Positions 1-6,249 of a stretch of 15,142 nucleotides of DNA are shown here, piece by piece (position 1 is the stretch's first letter; every line of letters starts with the position of its first letter). Location of the stretch: NCBI GenBank assembly GCA_017532485.1, contig JAFXJE010000054.1, positions 1 through 15,142 of the forward strand. Direction: 5' to 3'. Under the pieces are notes generated by a model that made no database searches, had not been told where the DNA came from, and saw only the letters and a program-made list of their open reading frames with translations. Both the position numbers and the translations under genes were made by a program. This DNA is from Peptococcaceae bacterium (GTDB lineage: Bacteria; Bacillota; Peptococcia; Peptococcales; Peptococcaceae).

Positions 1-39
1 CAGGGACAAACTCAGTAAATACAATACTTTTTTAGTCAT
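1..39 (-). CDS. 5' end of an unidentified gene, probable exported or membrane protein (partial)
   Basis: An ATG at 39 reading leftwards opens a frame that runs off the window after 13 codons, giving MTKKVLYLLSLSL. Two lysines followed by a hydrophobic stretch look like the beginning of a signal peptide or N-terminal membrane anchor. A purine-rich ribosome binding site (GGAGAGGAG) lies about six bases upstream, and a good promoter precedes it at 75-103, so the start is well supported although the protein is nearly all outside the window. The gene is separated from the phosphodiesterase upstream by a terminator, so it is its own transcription unit. Function cannot be assigned. Confidence 0.75.
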   Translation of the reverse strand, partial: MTKKVLYLLSLSL

Positions 40-45
40 GTCGAG

Positions 46-55
46 TCTCCTCTCC
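46..55 (-). promoter_or_regulatory. Ribosome binding site of the left-edge gene
   Basis: On the minus strand this reads GGAGAGGAGA, ending six bases before the ATG at 39. It fixes the start of the truncated gene at the window edge. Confidence 0.7.
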
Positions 56-74
56 GTTACTATTGTCTTTTCTT

Positions 75-103
75 AGTATGCTTTGCTCTGCCAAAAAAGT
101 CAA
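75..103 (-). promoter_or_regulatory. Sigma-70/SigA-type promoter of the left-edge gene
   Basis: On the minus strand TTGACT (98-103, five of six consensus bases) and CATACT (75-80, four of six) are separated by exactly 17 bases. Transcription would begin near 68, leaving a leader of roughly 30 nt before the ATG at 39. The terminator of the preceding gene lies just upstream, consistent with an independent unit. Confidence 0.65.
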
Positions 104-147
104 GTATTTATCAAATTTTTCCTTTTATACTTTCTCTTAACTACAAC

Positions 148-181
148 AAAAAGCCTCCCGAATAAAAATTCAAGCGGCTTT
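148..181 (-). terminator. Intrinsic terminator of the phosphodiesterase gene
   Basis: On the minus strand AAAGCC (181-176) pairs with GGCTTT (155-150), and inside it CTTGAAT (174-168) pairs with ATTCGGG (163-157) using two G-U pairs. There is a UUUU loop and one G/A mismatch, and a T run follows. It lies about 50 bases after the stop codon at 231. The two G-U pairs close only in the minus-strand transcript, which supports this direction. Confidence 0.8.
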
Positions 182-197
182 AAATTTTTCGAGTGAC

Positions 198-240
198 ACG
201 CGCCCGACGCTATGGCGAAAATAGGCAAGCCTATACGCGT
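198..240 (-). repeat. GC-rich nested inverted repeats spanning the phosphodiesterase stop codon
   Basis: An outer pair ACGCG (240-236) and CGCGT (202-198) encloses two small stems. ATAGG/CCTAT (234-230 and 225-221) has a CTTG loop, and CGC/GCG (217-215 and 210-208) has a CATA loop. The segment is clearly richer in GC than the flanking AT-rich DNA and includes the last codons and stop of the gene. It may fold as a small branched RNA structure in the 3' end of the mRNA. No function is known to me. Confidence 0.4.
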
Positions 241-2318
241 TCAGTAAAGATTTGGTAAGCTGGTGCCCCCTCACAATCAGCCGGAATATCTACACCCAAC
301 AATACAGCTGTAGTTGGAGCTACGTCTACTTCTCTTACATAACCTTTAATCTTATAACCAGCTTTGATACCAGGACCAGCAGCGACAAAGATTGGAGATA
401 CGGAGGTATCGTTATGACCACAAGCTGTAGATAAAGATTCACCATGGTCTACGTTCCATGTTTCGTGTACCATCATAACGATGTCACCAGCTAATTCGCC
501 ACCCATACCTAACAGAACAGCATCTTTATTGTGCAGTGCCAAAGCTACTACACGTTTGCCTGTTTTCTTATCTTTATAACCATATAAATCGGTAATAATT
601 TGTTCTTCCAATTCATATTTGTCAGCAGGGTCTACAATACCATGTTTGTCTCTGCCTTTTAAGTTTACATAGATAGTGTTGGCACGAGTTTGAACAGCAC
701 GTGTTTTTTCCCAGTCGATTTTTGGAATATCATTGCCGTTTTCATCTTTCAACAGCACTGTATAACCTAATTCCTGCATGATACCTACGTTGATACCTGT
801 GTTATCACCCAGTTCAATGTGGTCTTCTTCTGGACAAATCAACGCATGGTCAGAGGTAACGATAATGGTCCAACCTTTATCAATATATGGAATAAAGGAA
901 CCAATATATTCGTCACTCCATCTGTAAGTTTCTTCATGCCATTTGCGAATTTCACTTTCATCATGCACAGAATTTTCACGATTTTTCAAATATTTCATAT
1001 AAGCATGACCTGACAAGTCTGGACCATGGAAGTGGCTGAAGATTACGTCGATATCATGATTATCAATCATATACTGCATAGCATCTGCCTGCCATCTTGC
1101 AGATTGAGCCCATTGTACTTGACCACATTTCATAACGATATCACGGTCCTGTAAACCTGCCATGCAAGTTGCTGGTGGAGGACCAAAGCGTTCTACTACT
1201 TCTTCAAAAATCCATCTTGGATACCAAATATCGCTAGTTTCTGCGTCCATAGCACAGCTTGCCCACATTCGCAAATAGTTACCGTCTTCGGCAATTTCCA
1301 GTACACGCATATTACGAGCACCTTTCAGCAAATTGCCTTTGTTATCAGGTAATACTTCATAGCAATTTTCTGTATAAACATCTTCATCTAACACATACAT
1401 TGGTTCTGGCATTTCTTTAGATGCATAGATGGCTACTTGTTTGTATTTACCTTCTGCATTTTTCAAAATCAGAGCAGGGCGTTGAACATGACCCCATTTA
1501 TAATGAATAGTAAATTCTTTAGCACCTTCAGGAGCATTTGCCCAGCCTTCAGGTTCAGTAATTGGTGACATAGATAAGTGAATACCTCTATCTGCCAATT
1601 GGTCCATACTGTTGCCACCATAACTGATAGAGTTTCTTACAGAGTACATACCAGGTACAAAGCCTTGGAATTCTAAGCCTTTTAAGAAATCATTTTCGTA
1701 AAATTCTTTAATCCGAGGGTCTGTGTAATCCATATTCATATAGTTTACGATTGGTTTTTGTTCAGAGATATCACCGTCGATATGACTGGAAATACCTGCA
1801 TAAGCGCGACAGCCACCTTTTTCTGTTTTGGTAGTAGCGATAACAATATATTCTTCGTCCAATTTAGAGTTAAAGCCACCTAAAGCACCAGGAGAAGTAC
1901 CGTCTACTACCATTAAATTTGGATTGTCACTGGTTGGAGGCCAAGCACCACCAGGCCAGTGCCATACTAAAGTCTTTTTACCTGCTGCTGCTGTAACATT
2001 CCACAGTGGTTCAGCTTTCAAGAATTTACTCATAAATGCCTCTTGAGTCATATCCAATTCGCCAGGTACTTGAATATTATAGTCAATAATACCATGAGTC
2101 ATTGGATAGCAGCCTGTAGCCAGTGTTGCCCATAATGGTGGTGTAATTGTAGGCATAGCACCTAACATTACCAAGTCTTCACGAGCTGCACCCATTTCAA
2201 CTAATTTTTTTAAGTTTGGCATTTTGCCTTCATCAATCATTGCTTTAGAAAAGCGTGGGTCCATACCATCCAGACCCAAAATGATAACTTTGTCAGTTAA
2301 ACCTTTTGCTCTTAACAT
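231..2318 (-). CDS. Alkaline phosphatase superfamily protein (type I phosphodiesterase/nucleotide pyrophosphatase family)
   Basis: Likely a two-metal phosphohydrolase or phosphodiesterase of the alkaline phosphatase superfamily; the substrate is unknown. Numbering from the upstream ATG at 2330 (699 residues), the metal-binding set is complete: D21 in GLDGMDP, nucleophile T63 in PTITPPLWATLATG, D438 and H442 in HGPDLSGHAY, D494-H495 in TSDHA, and H639 in ACGHNDTS. About 370 residues separate the nucleophile from the next metal ligands, so a large cap or insertion domain probably decides specificity. No signal peptide or membrane segment is seen, so it should be cytoplasmic. For the ATG at 2330 the AAAGG site directly abuts the start codon. 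The ATG at 2318, four codons in, has that site about 12 bases upstream and is preferred, giving 695 residues. It is transcribed alone, from its own promoter to its own terminator. Confidence 0.88.
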   Translation of the reverse strand: MLRAKGLTDKVIILGLDGMDPRFSKAMIDEGKMPNLKKLVEMGAAREDLVMLGAMPTITPPLWATLATGCYPMTHGIIDYNIQVPGELDMTQEAFMSKFLKAEPLWNVTAAAGKKTLVWHWPGGAWPPTSDNPNLMVVDGTSPGALGGFNSKLDEEYIVIATTKTEKGGCRAYAGISSHIDGDISEQKPIVNYMNMDYTDPRIKEFYENDFLKGLEFQGFVPGMYSVRNSISYGGNSMDQLADRGIHLSMSPITEPEGWANAPEGAKEFTIHYKWGHVQRPALILKNAEGKYKQVAIYASKEMPEPMYVLDEDVYTENCYEVLPDNKGNLLKGARNMRVLEIAEDGNYLRMWASCAMDAETSDIWYPRWIFEEVVERFGPPPATCMAGLQDRDIVMKCGQVQWAQSARWQADAMQYMIDNHDIDVIFSHFHGPDLSGHAYMKYLKNRENSVHDESEIRKWHEETYRWSDEYIGSFIPYIDKGWTIIVTSDHALICPEEDHIELGDNTGINVGIMQELGYTVLLKDENGNDIPKIDWEKTRAVQTRANTIYVNLKGRDKHGIVDPADKYELEEQIITDLYGYKDKKTGKRVVALALHNKDAVLLGMGGELAGDIVMMVHETWNVDHGESLSTACGHNDTSVSPIFVAAGPGIKAGYKIKGYVREVDVAPTTAVLLGVDIPADCEGAPAYQIFTERV

Positions 2319-2356
2319 TTTTTTAATCATCCTTTCTAAATAAGAATAGCTCTTTT

Positions 2357-2388
2357 TAGAAAATAAATTTTATACAATTTATTTTCTA
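2357..2388 (-). repeat. 13-bp perfect inverted repeat in the phosphodiesterase leader
   Basis: TAGAAAATAAATT and its exact reverse complement are separated by six bases, between the predicted transcription start (about 2395) and the ribosome binding site (2331-2335). In RNA it would be an AT-rich hairpin; in DNA it has the shape of a dimeric repressor operator just downstream of the promoter. Flanking AATAAG and CTTATT segments could pair around it. Which role applies cannot be decided from sequence alone. Confidence 0.55.
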
Positions 2389-2401
2389 TACCCTTATTAG
2401 T

Positions 2402-2430
2402 ATTATAAATGATATTAGTTTTTTTCTCAA
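2402..2430 (-). promoter_or_regulatory. Strong SigA-type promoter of the phosphodiesterase gene
   Basis: On the minus strand TTGAGA (2425-2430, five of six) and a perfect TATAAT (2402-2407) are separated by 17 bases. The predicted start near 2395 leaves a leader of roughly 65-75 nt containing the inverted repeat at 2357-2388. The recQ terminator hairpin ends about 16 bases upstream of the -35 box. Confidence 0.75.
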
Positions 2431-2445
2431 TCAACCTTATTTATT

Positions 2446-2496
2446 AATAAAAGCAGTACTGATACAACTTTTGGTTGTATCAGTACTGCTTTTATT
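2446..2496 (-). terminator. recQ terminator: 23-bp perfect hairpin overlapping the stop codon
   Basis: Bases 2446-2468 and 2474-2496 are perfect reverse complements across a 5-base loop. The GC-containing core GCAGTACTGATACAAC is flanked by AAAA/TTTT, so on the minus strand the stem closes with GC followed by TTTTATT. The arm nearest recQ covers its TAA stop (2494-2492) and last codon. Because the structure is symmetric it could terminate in both directions. It is unusually long and perfect for a simple terminator. Confidence 0.8.
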
Positions 2497-4330
2497 GTTC
2501 ATCCAATTTATCTTGTAAAAGAGCAATTTTCATCATATCGTAAGGTGTTTCCTTATCCTGCAGCAATTCACGAATTAAACGCAGACTGCTGTACCCTGTA
2601 TCAGCTACAATAATCTTTATTTCTTTTGCCAAATCTTCATCATAAAGACCACCCCAATTTATCTGAAAATCATATTGCTCAAGTAATATTTCAATATGTC
2701 CCAGCACCGTAGCCAACGCTATCGACCTTTCTTCTGCAACTTCCTGCACTGTTTTGCCTTGCTGTAATAGGCTTAAGGTAATTCGAGCAGAGTCGCCTGC
2801 TTTGCGTCGTTGCACTGTTTTAGCATTTCTACTGCGCCCATCAGCCACAATGCTCAAACCTTGTTCTTGACGCCACGCTAAAATTTCTTGCAAAAATAGC
2901 TCCCCATATTGCTCACATTTTCGTTCCCCGACACCACTAACTCGCAGCATTTCACTCAAAGTTAGAGGCTGTTTACGGCACATATCCTGCAAAGTAGCAT
3001 CACTGAAAACCATATACGAAGGAATACTTGCTTTTATCGCTTGAGCTAAACGCAAAATTTTTAGTTTTTCCAATAAATCACTGTTTTCAATTTCTTCTTT
3101 TAAGTATTCCGCGCTTAACTCTGCCAAATGCCCCTCAGGATTGCAATTGCTGCAATTTTGGCAATTTTCCTTTCCTTCTTCGCCAAAATATTTGAGAATA
3201 TACTTTCGTAAACAAGTCGTACAACGCGCATAATCTATCATTTGCTGCAATTTTTTATACTCTTGCTCCAAACGTTCCTCATCTTCAACACTTTGTTTAA
3301 TCAAAAATTTATTAATATGAATATCAGCACCTGAATACAACAACAAACAGACACTTGGCAGACCATCACGCCCAGCACGCCCTATTTCTTGATAATAAGA
3401 CTCAAGATTTTTCGGCATCTGCTGATGAACTACAAAACGCACATTTGACTTATTTATCCCCATGCCAAAAGCATTGGTCGCAATCATAATATTGCTGCGG
3501 TCATAAACAAAATCTTCTTGATTTTTTTTCCTTTCTTCATCAGTTAAACCACCATGATATTTAGAGCTTGACCAACCTTTATCAGCCAATTTTTTCGACA
3601 GGCGTTCTACTTCCTTACGAGTAGCACAATAGATAATGCCCGCTTCTCCCTTATGTTTTTGCAAAAAATTTAATAAGACCTCTTCCTTAGGTGTATCGTG
3701 ACTAACCAACAATTCTAAATTGGCTCGATTAAAACTAGCACGATAAATATTGGGACTTTGCAGCTGCATTTGCGCCACAATATCCTGTCGCACAACTGGA
3801 GTTGCTGTTGCTGTAAAAGCTGCTACTACTGGTCGTTTGCTGAAGCGTGCAATAAAATTGTCAATTTGCCGATAACTAGGTCGAAAATCATGTCCCCACT
3901 GGGAAACGCAATGAGCTTCATCTATCGCCACAAAAGCAATATCCAGTTTATCCATCAAGTATAAAAAATCAGGAGTAGACAAGCGTTCAGGTGCTACATA
4001 TAAGATATCAATATTTTGAGCTAATAATTGCTGCTTAACCTCTTGATATTCCAGCAAAGATAAGGTGCTGTTAATAAAAGCTGCCTTTATGCCCATCGTT
4101 ACCAAACTATCCACTTGGTCTTTCATCAAAGAAATTAACGGCGATATAACAACCGTCAAACCTGAAAAAATCATCGCCGGAATTTGATAACAAAGTGATT
4201 TACCCCCACCCGTCGGCATAATGACAAAAGTATCTCTGCCTTGCAGGATAGACTGAATAGCTCTTTCTTGAATTGGTTTAAAGCGTTCATAACCATAGTA
4301 TTTATGTAAAATTTCTCTAGCTCGTTCCAT
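2492..4330 (-). CDS. recQ: ATP-dependent DNA helicase RecQ, with HRDC and C-terminal helix-turn-helix but no evident winged-helix domain
   Basis: A 3'-to-5' superfamily 2 DNA helicase for recombination and fork repair. Counting from the ATG at 4330 (612 residues), the visible motifs are Walker A MPTGGGKS (38-45), DEAH (137-140) within the RecQ aromatic-loop region (SQWGHDFRPSY), AFTATAT (171-177) and QEIGRAGRDG (314-323). The zinc cysteines C373, C390, C393 and C396 have the same spacing as in E. coli RecQ. An HRDC domain follows at about 418-490, and a HTH_40-like module at about 515-612. Only some 20 residues separate the last zinc cysteine from HRDC, so the usual winged-helix (RQC) domain of roughly 110 residues seems absent. 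The frame is open up to a TTG at 4384, but those 18 codons cross the rnj terminator. An AAAGGGGG site seven bases before the ATG at 4330 fixes that start. No convincing private promoter was found. Confidence 0.93.
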   Translation of the reverse strand: MERAREILHKYYGYERFKPIQERAIQSILQGRDTFVIMPTGGGKSLCYQIPAMIFSGLTVVISPLISLMKDQVDSLVTMGIKAAFINSTLSLLEYQEVKQQLLAQNIDILYVAPERLSTPDFLYLMDKLDIAFVAIDEAHCVSQWGHDFRPSYRQIDNFIARFSKRPVVAAFTATATPVVRQDIVAQMQLQSPNIYRASFNRANLELLVSHDTPKEEVLLNFLQKHKGEAGIIYCATRKEVERLSKKLADKGWSSSKYHGGLTDEERKKNQEDFVYDRSNIMIATNAFGMGINKSNVRFVVHQQMPKNLESYYQEIGRAGRDGLPSVCLLLYSGADIHINKFLIKQSVEDEERLEQEYKKLQQMIDYARCTTCLRKYILKYFGEEGKENCQNCSNCNPEGHLAELSAEYLKEEIENSDLLEKLKILRLAQAIKASIPSYMVFSDATLQDMCRKQPLTLSEMLRVSGVGERKCEQYGELFLQEILAWRQEQGLSIVADGRSRNAKTVQRRKAGDSARITLSLLQQGKTVQEVAEERSIALATVLGHIEILLEQYDFQINWGGLYDEDLAKEIKIIVADTGYSSLRLIRELLQDKETPYDMMKIALLQDKLDEQ

Positions 4331-4337
4331 TTTTGCA

Positions 4338-4345
4338 CCCCCTTT
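4338..4345 (-). promoter_or_regulatory. Ribosome binding site deciding the recQ start
   Basis: AAAGGGGG on the minus strand, seven bases before the ATG at 4330. It lies inside the longest open frame and therefore rules out the TTG at 4384 and the ATG at 4363 as likely starts. Neither of those has such a site. Confidence 0.75.
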
Positions 4346-4363
4346 GCCGAACATTTCACTCAT

Positions 4364-4408
4364 AAGAAAAAAGCGTACATTCAAATTTTAACTTGAACGC
4401 ACGCTTTT
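4364..4408 (-). terminator. Intrinsic terminator of rnj
   Basis: In the minus-strand transcript AAAAGCGU-GCG-UUCAA (4408-4393) pairs with UUGAA-UGU-ACGCUUUU (4384-4369). This makes a continuous 16-bp stem with two G-U pairs and an 8-nt loop, followed by a run of six T, then CTT. On the plus strand the G-U positions become A-C mismatches, so the structure is directional. It begins 27 bases after the rnj stop and ends 34 bases before the recQ ATG. Confidence 0.82.
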
Positions 4409-4434
4409 CTCCATTTATTTACCACCAATAATCA

Positions 4435-6126
4435 TTATACTTCCTGGATAATCGGTAAAATCATTGGACGGCGTTTTGTTTTTTCATATAAATACTTACT
4501 CAAAGTATCACGAATTGTTGATTTTAAACTAGACCAATCTGTGATATTTTTTTCAAAAGATTTTTCTAAGGATTGCTTAATAATCTCCTTAGCACCGTTC
4601 ATCAGCTCATCAGATTCACGCACATAAACGAAACCACGCGATACAATGTCTGGACCGGCTACAATCATTTTATTTTCCCTATCCAAAGTAACTACTGCCA
4701 CCAAAATACCATCTTGCGATAATTGCTTTCTATCGCGCAAAACAATATTACCTACATCGCCGATACCTAATCCATCAATTAAGACGCGACCAGCAGTAAC
4801 TTTACCATCAATCTTGCCTTCTTCTTGATTTAATTTAATCACATTACCATTTTCAGCTACAAAAACATTTTCAGCTGGAATACCTACTTCTTGAGCTAAA
4901 CGAGCATGCTTAACCAACATCCGATATTCGCCATGGGCAGGAATAAAATATTTTGGTTTAACCAAGTTCAACATCAATTTTAATTCTTCTTTGCAGGCAT
5001 GACCGGAAACGTGAACTGTAGTATTGCTGGCTGTAACTACTTCGGCACCCAAACGATAAAGCATATCAATAACTCTGGCAACCAATTTTTCGTTACCTGG
5101 AATAGGCGTAGCAGAAATAATTACTGTATCGCCAGCTTCAATTTTTACTCGACGATGGTCAGACATAGCCATTCTAGTTAAGGCAGACATTGGTTCACCT
5201 TGACTGCCCGTAGTAACTAAAACTACTTCATTGCGAGGGTATAAATCCAGTTCATCTAATTCAATCAACATATTATCAGGCACATTCAGATAACCCAGTT
5301 CTTGAGCCACTGTCACAATGTTAACCATACTGCGACCAGCAATAGCAATTTTACGACCGTAATTAAAAGCCGCATCTACAATTTGTTGAATACGATGCAC
5401 ATTGGAAGCAAAAGTAGCTATAACAATTCGTTCTTTAGCTACTCGGAAAACATGGTCAAAGGTTTCCCCTATTACTTTTTCCGAGCTACTGAAACCTGAT
5501 TTTTCCACATTAGTGCTATCTGATAATAATGCCAAGACACCTTGATTTCCTAATTCGGCAATACGTTGATAGTCCGTTGACTGTCCGTCAATCGGTGTTT
5601 GGTCAAATTTAAAGTCACCAGTATGCAAAATTACACCGTATGGCGTATGCACTGCTACAGCTACGGAGTCAGGAATACTGTGACAAGTTTTTAATAATTC
5701 AATTCTAAATGAGCCCACCTTAAATTCTTGGCGTGGTTTTACTACATGTAGTCGTGGTGGACTTGATAAATTTGCTTCTTTTAATTTAATCTCCAACAAA
5801 CCTATAGTTAACTTTGTGCTGTAAACAGGCACATCCAATTCGCGTAAAACATAGGACAAAGCACCCACATGGTCCTCATGACCATGAGTAATGACAATAC
5901 CCTTGACCATATCGCGATTTTCCAACAAATAAGATATATCCGGAATTACGATATCAATCCCCAACAACTCTTCCTCAGGGAACATCAAACCGGCATCAAT
6001 AATTAATATTTCATCGTCACATCTGATTGCTGTCATATTCTTCCCGATTTCTCCTAATCCGCCCAAGGGAATAATACTGACAAAATCTTTTTTTTGCTTG
6101 TTAATGATAACTACCTCCTTTATCAT
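4435..6126 (-). CDS. rnj: Ribonuclease J (metallo-beta-lactamase/beta-CASP exo- and endoribonuclease)
   Basis: RNase J degrades and matures mRNA and rRNA in the cytoplasm by 5'-to-3' exonuclease and endonuclease action. In a 564-residue frame counted from the TTG at 6129, the metal-binding motif THGHEDH (81-87) is intact, with H150, D172 (HTGDF) and H399 (IPAHGEY) as further ligands. The beta-CASP region follows the first half of the lactamase fold, SGHA (375-378) is present, and a C-terminal domain completes a usual length. The asd-dapA-rnj order matches the Bacillus asd-dapG-dapA-rnjB region, so positionally this resembles rnjB, but J1 versus J2 cannot be decided here. It has its own promoter and terminator. 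The start is uncertain: the ATG at 6126 has only a weak site, while a consensus AAAGGAGGT lies inside the frame and points to an ATT codon at 6105. Confidence 0.94.
   Translation of the reverse strand: MIKEVVIINKQKKDFVSIIPLGGLGEIGKNMTAIRCDDEILIIDAGLMFPEEELLGIDIVIPDISYLLENRDMVKGIVITHGHEDHVGALSYVLRELDVPVYSTKLTIGLLEIKLKEANLSSPPRLHVVKPRQEFKVGSFRIELLKTCHSIPDSVAVAVHTPYGVILHTGDFKFDQTPIDGQSTDYQRIAELGNQGVLALLSDSTNVEKSGFSSSEKVIGETFDHVFRVAKERIVIATFASNVHRIQQIVDAAFNYGRKIAIAGRSMVNIVTVAQELGYLNVPDNMLIELDELDLYPRNEVVLVTTGSQGEPMSALTRMAMSDHRRVKIEAGDTVIISATPIPGNEKLVARVIDMLYRLGAEVVTASNTTVHVSGHACKEELKLMLNLVKPKYFIPAHGEYRMLVKHARLAQEVGIPAENVFVAENGNVIKLNQEEGKIDGKVTAGRVLIDGLGIGDVGNIVLRDRKQLSQDGILVAVVTLDRENKMIVAGPDIVSRGFVYVRESDELMNGAKEIIKQSLEKSFEKNITDWSSLKSTIRDTLSKYLYEKTKRRPMILPIIQEV
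6113..6121 (-). promoter_or_regulatory. Consensus Shine-Dalgarno sequence inside the rnj open frame
   Basis: AAAGGAGGT falls at codons 3 to 6 of the longest frame. No ATG, GTG or TTG follows in frame until the TTG of PLGG, far too distant and already inside the conserved fold. The codon at ideal spacing (eight bases after GGAGG) is ATT at 6105-6103. Either rnj starts at ATT, or the site is internal and affects translation from the ATG at 6126. Confidence 0.5.
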
Positions 6127-6160
6127 CAATTGTCATCCGTTGACCAAACCACTAATAGTT

Positions 6161-6189
6161 ATTATATGCTATTTTTACCAAAAGAACAA
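6161..6189 (-). promoter_or_regulatory. SigA-type promoter of rnj
   Basis: A perfect TATAAT (6161-6166, minus strand) lies 17 bases downstream of TTGTTC (6184-6189), whose first three bases match the consensus. The predicted start is near 6154, leaving a leader of about 28 nt to the ATG at 6126 or about 49 nt to the ATT at 6105. It lies just downstream of the dapA terminator. Confidence 0.65.
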
Positions 6190-6201
6190 GTATTTAGCCA
6201 C

Positions 6202-6232
6202 AAAAAAGAGACTGGAACAAAAGTCCAGCCTC
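6202..6232 (-). terminator. Intrinsic terminator of the dapB-asd-dapA operon
   Basis: On the minus strand GAGGCTGGA (6232-6224) pairs with TCCAGTCTC (6216-6208), nine pairs with one G-U, around a 7-nt loop. A run of six T follows (6207-6202). It starts 17 bases after the dapA stop. Confidence 0.87.
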
Positions 6233-6249
6233 CTGTAAAAAATCTTTTT

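Noticed and set aside
4171..4359. 62-codon minus-strand open frame overlapping the start of recQ
   Set aside because: It is an alternative frame of recQ itself; the helicase motifs are in the recQ frame and nothing supports a second product.
4434..4462. TATAAT overlapping the rnj stop codon as a recQ promoter
   Set aside because: The -10 match is perfect, but no hexamer resembling TTGACA is found at 16-18 bases, and a terminator (4364-4408) lies between it and recQ. It is best explained by the codons GTA TAA plus one base.
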